Source: Tritrichomonas foetus (lineage: Eukaryota; Parabasalia; Tritrichomonadida; Tritrichomonadidae). From it: 13,163 nt of DNA. A program made the translations under genes and the position numbers. Positions 6,347 through 13,163 of this stretch are shown here, piece by piece (the first letter of the stretch is position 1; each line of letters begins with the position of its first letter). The notes beneath the pieces are model-generated. The model did not search any database and had not been told where the DNA came from. It worked only from the letters and a program-made list of their open reading frames with translations. Where the stretch lies: assembly GCA_001839685.1 (NCBI GenBank), contig MLAK01000040.1, positions 1 through 13,163 on the forward strand, written 5' to 3'.

Positions 6347-8224
6347 TTATTCTTCGTCATTAGGATCTATATAATATTCAAGGAGTTGACTTAATCCTTC
6401 TATTTCACGAGTAAGTTTAGCCCTTCGTTCATCACCCTCATCTAAATTTTCAAATTCTTCTATTTTTTCAGTTAAAGTGTTTAAAAGTTCTTCTTCAGTT
6501 TCTTCAATTTCCTTTAGAACTCTTTCTTCGGTTATTTTTTCAATGTATTTCTTCTTTTTTTCCAAAACAGCAGCATTTTTAAGATGTTTCCTTTTCTCTT
6601 TCTCCAAAAGTTTCACTTGTTTTCTTTCTTCAGAGAGTTGTTTCTTTTGTTTGGCTGCTTCATTTAACAGTTCTAATAATTCGGGATTCTGTTCAACTGC
6701 GTAATCTGCTTTCACTGTAGCATTTCTGAAAAACTTGTGTCTAGAATTCACGACACGGTAAGCAGATTCAATATCATCATATTCAATTAATGCCATTTTT
6801 TCCTCAGGAAAAGTCTGAATACCATGGATTAAACCAAAACGATTAAATTCTTTTAATATTTGACCAATTGTATTTGCAGATTCTGGAATTCCACAAACAG
6901 CAATGATATATTTATGTTCATTTTCGGTTGAATCTGCAGGAACGACTTTTTTATGAGCGATAATTTCATCTTTAAAAGAAGGTTTTGGATTTGAATTTTC
7001 ATTTGGTTTTTCGATTGGTTGTTCAAGTGATTTTTCAAACTGGGAATCTTTTTGAAAATCATTTGTCAATTTTTCTTTCTTTTCATCGCCGAAATATTTG
7101 ATGGGTATCTGTTTTACATAATTTGGGGAATTTTTTCCAGTCCTGGATTGATTTTCTTCTCTTGTTGAGTAACTTTTTGTGTCTTGTCGGTAATTACGTT
7201 TTATCTCACTTTTTGAGGATCGAGGAAGAGCTCCTTCATCTGAATATGATCTTGAATCGTTATAATCTGAGTAATCTGAAGGATCTGAAGAAATATACTT
7301 TCTATGATGACGACTACGGCTACGGCTATGTTTTCTATGTTTTGATGACTCCAATTTTGATTTTGAAGAATCTGATTTTGATTTTGAAGATGATCGCGAT
7401 TTGGAATCGGATTTGAATTTTGAATGTGAAGAACTTCGTTTTGAATCTTTTTCTGGTGATGATTTCTTTCTACTACTCCTTCTCTTTTTTTCACCAATTT
7501 GTGAATCATATGAACTGTCAGATTCATCATCTGTATGGGAATCAGATTCTGTTTCTGAATCAGAATAATCAGAACTGTATTTTTGCCGTCGATGATGATG
7601 TCTTCGATGTTTTGACTTTTTCGGCTTATCTTCAGAAGATCTTCGATGTTTTCGATGTGAACTTTCAGATTTCCGATGTGAATTGTCAGACCTTCTATGA
7701 ATGCTTTCACCTTTTTTTTCTTTCAGAATTTCAACTTTTTCAGAACTTTTTTCATCGTCTTTTTTGGATTTGTTTTCGTATTTATTTGTGGGTTGAAAGT
7801 TTTCTTTTTCGGCTTTTATTTCGTATTTGGTCTCTTTTGTAGAAGCCAAAGCGGTTACTGGAGTGGTTATTGGTTTTTGAGCGGATTTGAGATTGGTCGA
7901 TTTTTGGAAATTCGGCTGTGAAGGTTTGGCGGTTGTAGTGATTTGATTTTTTTCTGTCGGTGGAGGCGAAATTTCGTCGTCGTAAGGAATCGAAAAATCT
8001 TTGGTTTTGAGATGCTGATTTAAAAGTATGACAAACTCTTCGGCTCGATCTTCCATAAAATCTCGAAGCATTGAAATCATGCATTGTTGTGAAGCATCGC
8101 GCAAAATTAATGTTTTAATATAATTGGCCAAAATATGCGGATTTTGTCCATTTTCATATCCTTTCAAATGAAATTCAATCCAACGAACCAATTCTTCCTT
8201 CTGTTCTTGAGTTAGAATTATCAT
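6347..8224 (-). CDS. RBM26/27-like RNA-binding protein (PWI-like domain, SR region, RRM)
   Basis: This 625-residue protein probably acts in the nucleus in RNA processing or decay. Residues 1-78 resemble the N-terminal PWI-like helical domain of human RBM26/RBM27: an LVRWIEFHL helix, then NPHILANYIKTLILRD, then a helix ending EEFVILLNQHLKTKDF. Residues of about 155-345 are Ser/Arg/Lys/His-rich with many SR, SK and SD runs typical of splicing-related proteins. An RRM follows at about 436-508: KYIIAVCGIP as strand 1 (RNP2-like), a helix ending EFNRFG, then MALIEYDD as the RNP1-like strand 3, then FFRNATVKADYAV. Residues of about 510-615 form a charged Glu/Lys coiled coil, as after the RRM in RBM26/27, and the tail is acidic. 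The CCCH zinc finger of animal RBM26/27 is not present. In animals these proteins link RNA to MTR4 and the nuclear exosome; that role here is inferred. The ATG at 8224 starts directly with the domain. Confidence 0.75.
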   Translation of the reverse strand: MIILTQEQKEELVRWIEFHLKGYENGQNPHILANYIKTLILRDASQQCMISMLRDFMEDRAEEFVILLNQHLKTKDFSIPYDDEISPPPTEKNQITTTAKPSQPNFQKSTNLKSAQKPITTPVTALASTKETKYEIKAEKENFQPTNKYENKSKKDDEKSSEKVEILKEKKGESIHRRSDNSHRKSESSHRKHRRSSEDKPKKSKHRRHHHRRQKYSSDYSDSETESDSHTDDESDSSYDSQIGEKKRRSSRKKSSPEKDSKRSSSHSKFKSDSKSRSSSKSKSDSSKSKLESSKHRKHSRSRSRHHRKYISSDPSDYSDYNDSRSYSDEGALPRSSKSEIKRNYRQDTKSYSTREENQSRTGKNSPNYVKQIPIKYFGDEKKEKLTNDFQKDSQFEKSLEQPIEKPNENSNPKPSFKDEIIAHKKVVPADSTENEHKYIIAVCGIPESANTIGQILKEFNRFGLIHGIQTFPEEKMALIEYDDIESAYRVVNSRHKFFRNATVKADYAVEQNPELLELLNEAAKQKKQLSEERKQVKLLEKEKRKHLKNAAVLEKKKKYIEKITEERVLKEIEETEEELLNTLTEKIEEFENLDEGDERRAKLTREIEGLSQLLEYYIDPNDEE

Positions 8225-8862
8225 TACTGATAAATCTTCTAAATTGTTCCCAGATTGAAAAGTGTCATTTCACAGGTAATGTGATATGAAAAGAAATTCT
8301 GCCACAACTTAACTTCTTAACTTCCCTCAATGAAACAGAAATCAGCACTTATATGTTTCATTTGACATTCTGAGAAAGAACCTGTCACATTATCGATTTG
8401 AAAAGGAAAATTATAAAAATGTAAGTTTTTGAATGTTTGATATAATTTTATCATATTAGCATATGATTTGAATTGTATAAAAATTAAACTAATGGATATA
8501 CAAATATATTTTATTGTAGAAGTTATCATTAATCAGATTCTATAAGGGAATAATTTTATAGATTTCGAAATGAAGATCCTGACATTTATCAGTAGAATTT
8601 AATAATATGTCTAAATACATATTAATATAATAAATATCAAATTTATATTGTAAATAATGATTTTTATAATTTGTTACTCAAGATATCATTGTTTTAAATA
8701 TAATAAAATATTCAATGAAAATTTGTATGCTTGAATCAAAATCTTCTCAAAAGTAAAATTGAATTGAATATTTTCCCTCAGAAACTTCAACTAGAATTCT
8801 CAAAAATAACATTCAATTGAATACACTTTATCGTATATTGAAAAGGCCAGAATAGAATCAAA
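8225..8862. other. Divergent intergenic region
   Basis: This gap lies between the start of the RBM26/27-like gene on the minus strand and the start of the beta-galactosidase on the plus strand, so it should hold both promoters. It is very AT-rich. A minus-strand frame of 70 codons at 8317-8529 has a biased composition and no recognisable content, so it is not called. No RNA gene was recognised. Confidence 0.4.
8257..8267 (-). promoter_or_regulatory. Shared upstream motif TGACACTTTTC, copy 2 (initiator-like)
   Basis: On the minus strand, TGACACTTTTC followed by AATC lies 32 bases upstream of the ATG of the RBM26/27-like gene. The segment ACACTTTTCAATC matches the initiator consensus TCAYTWYTCATTA at about 10 of 13 positions. 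The same 11-mer is found upstream of the small gene starting at 6106. It could be a variant initiator or another core promoter element. Confidence 0.35.
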
Positions 8863-10668
8863 ATGCTTCTCAGTCTCTTTCTGTTTCTCCAAAAGTGTGT
8901 TGCGGAACGCTCTTTTGGCATCAAAGGTGGCTACTTCGAAATGGATGGAGAAAGATTCCGATACGTCTCAGCCGAATTTCATTATTTCCGACAATTGCCA
9001 GAATCCTGGGAAGAAACTATTCAAAAAATCGCTCATTGTGGTTGCAATGTCATTCAAACCTACGTCGCCTGGAATCTTCACGAACCAACCAAGGGAAACT
9101 TCAATTTTGAAGGTATTGCAGATATCGAACGCTTTCTCGACCTTTGCCAAAATTACGGACTTTATGTAATCCTTCGTCCAGGACCCTACATTTGCGCCGA
9201 ATGGGATTTCGGCGGGCTTCCATATTGGTTATTGAGGGAAGATGGAATAGTTTTCAGAACCAACAACGAAGTCTATTTGAAGCACTGCAAGGATTGGCTT
9301 ACCGTTTTATATAAGAAGCTCAACCGTTACATGTATTTGAATGGTGGCAATATTATCATGGTTCAAATTGAAAACGAATATGGTTCATATAAAGTCTGTA
9401 ATGGTGACTATTTGAACGAGCTTTCAAAAATTGCTCGAGAACTCTTAGGAGAAAAAACACAACTCTTCACAACCGATGGAAATGCATTAAGTTTCTTACT
9501 TTGTGGTTCAACGACATCCAATGCATATGCAACAATTGATTTTGGACAAGGAGCATCTTATACATCTAGCTTTATGATGGAATCGATGTATAATTTAGGT
9601 GGCCCTTATGTAAATTCTGAATACTACACAGGATGGCTTGATCACTGGGGAACAAAGCATGAAACACGTGATCCAAAACTCATTGCTAAAGATTTAGATG
9701 GAATGCTTGGTGAGTCTGCAAGTGTCAGCATGTATATGTTTATCGGAGGGACAAACTTCGGCTTCTATAATGGAGCAAATGGAGGTAATAGTGAATATCT
9801 AGCTGACCCAACAACTTATGATTATGATGCTCCTCTAAATGAAGCAGGCGATATGACTACTAAGTATTATGAAATTCAATCAGCAATTTCACACTATTTT
9901 GACATTCCTGTCTATGACGTTAAAAACTCAACAAAGAAAGCTTATGGTGAAGTGAAGTTTACTGAAGGAATGACTCTTTACGAAGCTTTGCCGATTATTG
10001 GCCAAAGGAAGCAAACAAATGATGATCCAATGACAATGGAAGCCCTCGATGTCGATTATGGTTTTACTTTATATCAATCTAAGCTTGAAAATGGAGGAAT
10101 ATTGAATATTTCTGTAGTTCATGATCGTGCTTTTGTTTTCGTTGACCAGAAACAAAAGGCAGTCATTCAAAGAAATGCTGAAAAAGAAGTTGAATTACCT
10201 GCAGGTGATTTAGACATCCTTGTGGAAAACATGGGACGTTTAAACTATGGAACAGAATTCGTAGACTACAAAGGATTATTGAAAGGAGTGAAACATGATG
10301 GAATTGACTTGAAAGGTTGGACAATGACTGGATTTAACTTAACAAACATAAAAGAATTAAATTGGAATTCTGTCAAAGGAAAAGAACTACCAACAAAAGT
10401 TCCTTCTTTTTATCGTGCAACTTTTAATGTTGATGAAATTGGTGATACTTTCTTGAATCCAACTGGATTGGTAAAAGGTGTAGCATTTGTAAATAACTTT
10501 AATCTTGGAAGATATTGGACAATTGGTCCCCAACTGACACTTTATGTGCCAAGGCATATCCTTAAGAAGGGTGTAAATGAACTTGTAATATTTGAAATTG
10601 AAAGTCAGAGTGAAACAGTTCCTTCTGTTTCATTTGATGATTATCCACAAATAGATATTATACAATAA
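8863..10668 (+). CDS. Beta-galactosidase, glycoside hydrolase family 35
   Basis: This enzyme is expected to release terminal beta-galactose from glycans by a retaining mechanism. The 601-residue length is close to animal lysosomal GLB1 (677). Residues 1-14 form a signal peptide (MLLSLFLFLQKCVA), so it enters the secretory pathway. The catalytic barrel covers about 18-340 and carries the family landmarks: VAWNLHEP, LRPGPYICAEWDFGGLP, then QIENEYGSY with the acid/base Glu172 (after Asn171), then NSEYYTGWLDHWG with the nucleophile Glu253, then GGTNFGF and TTYDYDAPLNEAGD. The rest (about 350-601) contains the beta-sandwich domains, including VNNFNLGRYWTIGPQLTLYVP near the end. The GH35 signature normally begins GGP; here it is GGN at 161-163. 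The ATG at 8863 is preceded by TCAAA, so the 5' leader may be extremely short. The stop forms TAAA. In a mucosal trichomonad such an enzyme would help digest host or bacterial glycans, which is an inference. Confidence 0.95.
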   Translation: MLLSLFLFLQKCVAERSFGIKGGYFEMDGERFRYVSAEFHYFRQLPESWEETIQKIAHCGCNVIQTYVAWNLHEPTKGNFNFEGIADIERFLDLCQNYGLYVILRPGPYICAEWDFGGLPYWLLREDGIVFRTNNEVYLKHCKDWLTVLYKKLNRYMYLNGGNIIMVQIENEYGSYKVCNGDYLNELSKIARELLGEKTQLFTTDGNALSFLLCGSTTSNAYATIDFGQGASYTSSFMMESMYNLGGPYVNSEYYTGWLDHWGTKHETRDPKLIAKDLDGMLGESASVSMYMFIGGTNFGFYNGANGGNSEYLADPTTYDYDAPLNEAGDMTTKYYEIQSAISHYFDIPVYDVKNSTKKAYGEVKFTEGMTLYEALPIIGQRKQTNDDPMTMEALDVDYGFTLYQSKLENGGILNISVVHDRAFVFVDQKQKAVIQRNAEKEVELPAGDLDILVENMGRLNYGTEFVDYKGLLKGVKHDGIDLKGWTMTGFNLTNIKELNWNSVKGKELPTKVPSFYRATFNVDEIGDTFLNPTGLVKGVAFVNNFNLGRYWTIGPQLTLYVPRHILKKGVNELVIFEIESQSETVPSVSFDDYPQIDIIQ

Positions 10669-10669
10669 A
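10666..10669 (+). terminator. Putative poly(A) signal UAAA overlapping the stop codon
   Basis: The TAA stop of the beta-galactosidase is followed by A, giving the trichomonad poly(A) signal UAAA. Confidence 0.4.
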
Positions 10670-10815
10670 TAGTAAGTTTTTTAAAAAAATCGAATCTATT
10701 TTGTCTTTTAGATTTTTCTTATTTCTTTGTGAATTGATAATGAATCTATGGAAATGTCAATGATGAAATATGTTGAGAGTCATGATCAATTGATTAATTA
10801 GAAAATAGACGAATA

Positions 10816-10825
10816 AAACGCGTTT
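10816..10825. repeat. 10-bp palindrome AAACGCGTTT
   Basis: This is the second copy of the palindromic motif found as a 14-mer at 692-705. Here the perfect core is 10 bases. Confidence 0.35.
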
Positions 10826-10860
10826 AGTAATATAAAACAAATTGAACTAAAAATCAAATA

Positions 10861-11171
10861 TTAGAAATCACAAAATACTCTTAGGTAAACTATAGCAAGT
10901 CGAAAATCTTGAATACGCATCATGGAGACTTTTTGTGCAATTTTTGTTGATGCAATTCTTTTTGCTCGTGTCTCTATTTTCAAAGCAACAATACGTTCAG
11001 TTTTCTTCTCCTGTGCTTTGTAGACTTGCCCATAGCTCCAAGAGCCAATTTCAGAAACGAAATCATATAGCTCATCATTTGTGAAATAAACTTTATATAA
11101 TTTTCAATTAACAGCCAAATATTTGATTGGGAAACGGTTTCACTTAAAGTGAAGTAAACTTTTGAATCCAA
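10861..11171 (-). pseudogene. Truncated, frameshifted protein kinase N-lobe (CK1-like)
   Basis: On the minus strand the frame from 11103 to the TAA at 10861-10863 is open for 80 codons without an ATG near its start. It contains a kinase N-lobe: YDFVSEIGSWSYGQVYKA is a glycine-rich loop, and IVALKIE carries the VAIK-type ATP-anchoring lysine. The VALK-I-E pattern resembles the CK1 family, which is large in trichomonads. The gene is dead or remodelled in four ways. The Gly-rich loop has Trp where GxGxxG needs its second Gly. The reading frame is interrupted upstream (TGA at 11104-11106). The likely start codon is TTG at 11171 rather than ATG, in another frame. The protein ends right after the N-lobe, with no HRD or DFG segment downstream. 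An initiator element sits just upstream, so it was once a promoter-bearing gene. Confidence 0.7.
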
Positions 11172-11184
11172 AAATGAATAGTGA
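11172..11184 (-). promoter_or_regulatory. Trichomonad initiator (Inr) of the kinase relic
   Basis: On the minus strand this reads TCACTATTCATTT, which matches the initiator consensus TCAYTWYTCATTA at 12 of 13 positions. The presumed +1 A (11182) lies 11 bases before the TTG at 11171, the expected place for the start codon. Trichomonad 5' leaders are usually this short. Confidence 0.6.
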
Positions 11185-11476
11185 TGTCAACTAGTGAAGA
11201 GAATTAAAACATAGATTTATTTAATAAGAATGTATATACTGATGTGTGGCTAAGAAATAAAGAAGGAATCAGTCAAATTAATACGCAATGATATTTTAAT
11301 TTATGAAACTGTTGAAATATATTTTATGAATGAAATGAAAATATTGTATAATGCAATGATTCGGTTGCAGAAGAATCTTCTATGAAATTGTGGTTGTATT
11401 ACACTATTGAATTGTAATTAAAATCTCTTTCTGTTTCGGAAAGACGAATCTATATAATTCAATAATTAGCATCAGA

Positions 11477-11506
11477 TGAAAAAGTGAGACCGAGCTAACT
11501 TTTTCA
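11477..11506. repeat. 9-bp inverted repeat upstream of the NUP50-like gene
   Basis: TGAAAAAGT at 11477-11485 pairs perfectly with ACTTTTTCA at 11498-11506 around a 12-base loop, GAGACCGAGCTA, which is much less AT-rich than its surroundings. It ends 29 bases before the likely initiator at 11536, so it may be a promoter-proximal binding site. Confidence 0.45.
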
Positions 11507-11535
11507 AAAAAGATTTTTGGACCCTATTTTTTACT

Positions 11536-11543
11536 TCACATTA
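11536..11543 (+). promoter_or_regulatory. Probable initiator (Inr) of the NUP50-like gene
   Basis: TCACATTA fits the core initiator TCA(+1)Y(T/A). The presumed start site A at 11538 gives a 19-base 5' leader before the ATG at 11557, within the usual trichomonad range. Confidence 0.45.
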
Positions 11544-11556
11544 CACAGATCTTTTC

Positions 11557-12636
11557 ATGCAAAATCCGATAGACTTTAGCTTTATCAAAAGCAATAGCAA
11601 ATTCGGCACCGCCTCATCAGACTCAACAAAATCAGATACTTCATCTGCATTCAGTGGATTGAGTTTCGTAAAAACTTCAACACCCGCAACTTCAACAACA
11701 TCTGGAACATCAACGCTTGGAGGATTTAGTTTCAATTTCACTCCAAATACCACAACATCATCATCAACTTCTTCATTCGCGCCATCCGATTCAACCGCAA
11801 CTAAACAGTTTAGCTTCGAATTTCCGAAAAATTTGGGTGTCGCCTCTACTACTTCCACAAGCTCAGAATCGACCTCCACTGCACCTAAGCCAACTTTCGA
11901 CTTTGGCAACTTCAATTCCGGCACATCCGCAGGTGGATTAAGCTTCAATTTTTCAGGCGCATCCGATAAGCTTAAATTCAATTTTGGTACTGGAAAAGAT
12001 TTTCAAGCAGAAAAAAGTGAATTTTCTGCTTCTCCGTTTAAGTTTTCAATTAATCCAATATCAGCATCATCTTTCGTGCTTCCAGCTGCATCCGGCACCC
12101 AGCCAAAAGATGAAGAATCTCAACCAGACGAAATTAAAGAAGCCTTTGTTGAAGCAAAAATGACAGGCGAAGAAGATGAAGAAATACTTCTCAACATCAA
12201 AGCAAAAGTTTACGTTACTGTAAAAGAAGAGAATAAAGTATCATATGTTGAAAGAGGTGAAGGTGATCTTCACTTCAATCACAACAAAGAAAAGAACTTC
12301 TATCGAATTATTATGAGAAGAAGCAACATCGGAACTGTTGTGATGAATCAGCGAGTTTTCCCGGAAATGAATCCAACACTTGCCAACAAAACTTCACTCA
12401 GATTCCTCGGTCAAGTTGTGACACAAGAAAAAAAGGAAGAGGGTAAGAAAAATGATGAAGCTGAAGGCGCTGACAAAAAGAAAGAGGTTGAAGAAGCTGA
12501 ACAAAAGAAAGAGGGCGAGGAAGGCGAGCAAAAGACAGTAGAAAAAATGGAAATCGTTCTCCTTAAAGTCAAGGATGAACCAACAGCTAAAGAATTATTG
12601 GATTTGATGAAAAAAGCGATTGCCGAATGCGAGTAA
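11557..12636 (+). CDS. NUP50/Nup2-like nucleoporin with C-terminal Ran-binding domain
   Basis: This 359-residue protein probably acts at the nuclear pore basket in import, binding Ran-GTP and transport receptors. Residues 1-180 are Ser/Thr-rich and carry repeated aromatic-Gly motifs of the FG type, in degenerate form: SGLSFVK, GGFSFNFTP, FSFEFP, FDFGNF, GGLSFNFSG and FNFGTG. Residues of about 205-355 form a RanBP1-type domain: KVYVTVKEENKVSYVERGEG, then the signature-like strand FYRIIMRRSNIGTVVMNQRV, then LRFLGQVV, then MEIVLLKVKD and the closing helix TAKELLDLMKKA. A Lys/Glu-rich insertion (about 291-329) interrupts the domain between the LRFLGQVV and MEIVLLKVK strands. NUP50 has the same order of FG-like region and C-terminal Ran domain. 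The importin-alpha binding N-terminus of NUP50 is not evident. Alternative: a RanBP3-like factor. The start is supported by the initiator 19 bases upstream, and the stop forms TAAA. Confidence 0.85.
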   Translation: MQNPIDFSFIKSNSKFGTASSDSTKSDTSSAFSGLSFVKTSTPATSTTSGTSTLGGFSFNFTPNTTTSSSTSSFAPSDSTATKQFSFEFPKNLGVASTTSTSSESTSTAPKPTFDFGNFNSGTSAGGLSFNFSGASDKLKFNFGTGKDFQAEKSEFSASPFKFSINPISASSFVLPAASGTQPKDEESQPDEIKEAFVEAKMTGEEDEEILLNIKAKVYVTVKEENKVSYVERGEGDLHFNHNKEKNFYRIIMRRSNIGTVVMNQRVFPEMNPTLANKTSLRFLGQVVTQEKKEEGKKNDEAEGADKKKEVEEAEQKKEGEEGEQKTVEKMEIVLLKVKDEPTAKELLDLMKKAIAECE

Positions 12637-12637
12637 A
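12634..12637 (+). terminator. Putative poly(A) signal UAAA overlapping the stop codon
   Basis: The TAA stop of the NUP50-like gene runs into a string of A residues, giving UAAA, the trichomonad poly(A) signal. Confidence 0.4.
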
Positions 12638-13163
12638 AAAAATTACCGTTTTGCAGAATTATTTCTCAACTTGTCATTTTTCAATTGAACAACTAGACTA
12701 GATTCGAAAATTTCTCAAAAATAATTGAAAGAAGGCATAAAAATGCCAAATTTTTTCGTTTGAATAAAATAATTGTTCCCAAAACAGAGGAAATTGAAAA
12801 TTCATCTCTTAAAAAATCTTCTTAACATAATTATATCATTTTTATAGAATATCCAACTATGTTATCTAGGCGATTTTATATCCAAAATGGAGGTTTTCTG
12901 AAAAATTCCGGGGAAAACGCTAGTGGAAGGCAATTAAAATTAGAATCAAGTGCATCATTATGGGAAAAAATCAGTCAGTCGAAAATCCACTTTTTATAAA
13001 CTTTTTGATAGAATTGAATAATTATTTTTTGATAAGATAGTCGAAAATGCTCTCAAAATAATTATGTTTAGTCGACTCGCTTACTTTTTTTGTATTAAAA
13101 TTTTTGAAAGGTCTATTTTACTCAAAAATACCTATATTTTCCATATTTTAGCAAAGAACAATA
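12637..13163. other. Gene-free region at the right edge
   Basis: No intact gene is visible. A small hairpin GGCAT-AAAA-ATGCC lies at about 12735-12748. The piece at about 12895-12950 is less AT-rich than the rest. The motif AGTCGAAAAT occurs twice, near 12978 and 13041, and each copy lies close to a TTTTTGATA string; AGTCGAAAAT also occurs near 10898. I cannot assign any of these a function. Confidence 0.4.

Larger units (their letters stand above)
10669..11556. other. Intergenic region holding a kinase relic and the NUP50-like promoter
   Basis: Between the beta-galactosidase and the NUP50-like gene there is no intact gene. The left part (10669-10860) is AT-rich and includes the AAACGCGTTT palindrome at 10816-10825. 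The middle (10861-11184) is a broken kinase gene on the minus strand with its initiator. The right part (11185-11556) has no gene but carries a hairpin and a likely initiator for the gene at 11557. Confidence 0.6.

Noticed and set aside
7201..7842. Long frames on both strands within the SR-rich part of the RBM26/27-like gene
   Set aside because: They mirror the low-complexity Ser/Arg/Lys codons of the real gene and have no independent features.
8317..8529. Minus-strand frame of 70 codons
   Set aside because: It lies in the divergent promoter gap, shows no domain, and its composition matches the surrounding non-coding DNA.
11541..11981. Antisense frame of 146 codons opposite the NUP50-like gene
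   Set aside because: It is produced by the repetitive Ser/Thr/Phe codons of the sense strand. The sense strand carries a clear Ran-binding domain and an initiator.
12735..12748. Short hairpin GGCAT-AAAA-ATGCC as a terminator
   Set aside because: Hairpin terminators are bacterial. The stem is only five pairs, and the gene upstream already has a UAAA signal at its stop codon.

Overview
The window looks like nuclear DNA of a parabasalid (trichomonad) protist; a Tritrichomonas- or Trichomonas-like genome is the best guess. The reasons are: strongly AT-rich sequence, compact genes with no visible introns, short intergenic gaps, stop codons that merge into the trichomonad poly(A) signal UAAA (four genes), and at least one good match to the trichomonad initiator element (consensus TCAYTWYTCATTA). 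The proteins are eukaryotic (signal peptidase SEC11, RanBP1-type nucleoporin, RBM26/27-like RNA-binding protein). The species call is an inference; no rRNA or tRNA gene is present to test it.

Layout from left to right. 1-973: no intact gene, with faint coding relics. 974-1528 (-): SEC11, the catalytic subunit of the ER signal peptidase. 1529-2250: gene-free, with a perfect 10-bp hairpin. 2282-4522 (-): a 746-residue acidic, serine-rich, coiled-coil protein that I cannot assign, whose 3' end is built from 17-bp tandem repeats. 4523-5018: divergent promoter region. 5019-5285 (+): an 88-residue two-helix membrane protein that resembles the V-ATPase assembly factor VMA21 and ends in a KKXX signal. 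5286-5845: gene-free, with decayed coding fragments. 5846-6106 (-): a small hypothetical protein. 6107-6346: a cluster of inverted repeats. 6347-8224 (-): an RBM26/27-like RNA-binding protein with a PWI-like N-terminus, an SR-rich middle and an RRM. 8225-8862: gene-free. 8863-10668 (+): a secreted or lysosomal GH35 beta-galactosidase with both catalytic glutamates. 10861-11171 (-): a broken protein kinase N-lobe, still behind a near-perfect initiator. 11557-12636 (+): a NUP50/Nup2-like nucleoporin with a C-terminal Ran-binding domain. 12637-13163: gene-free.

The genes do not form a pathway or operon. They are independently transcribed single-copy-style housekeeping genes: two serve the ER/endomembrane system (SEC11 and the VMA21-like protein), two the nucleus (RBM26/27-like and NUP50-like), and the beta-galactosidase serves glycan breakdown. 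I found no novel multi-gene system. The observations most worth following are the kinase relic with its surviving promoter, the frame-cycling 17-bp repeat that creates a protein C-terminus, the unusual SDSM active-site motif of SEC11, and the tentative VMA21 orthologue.
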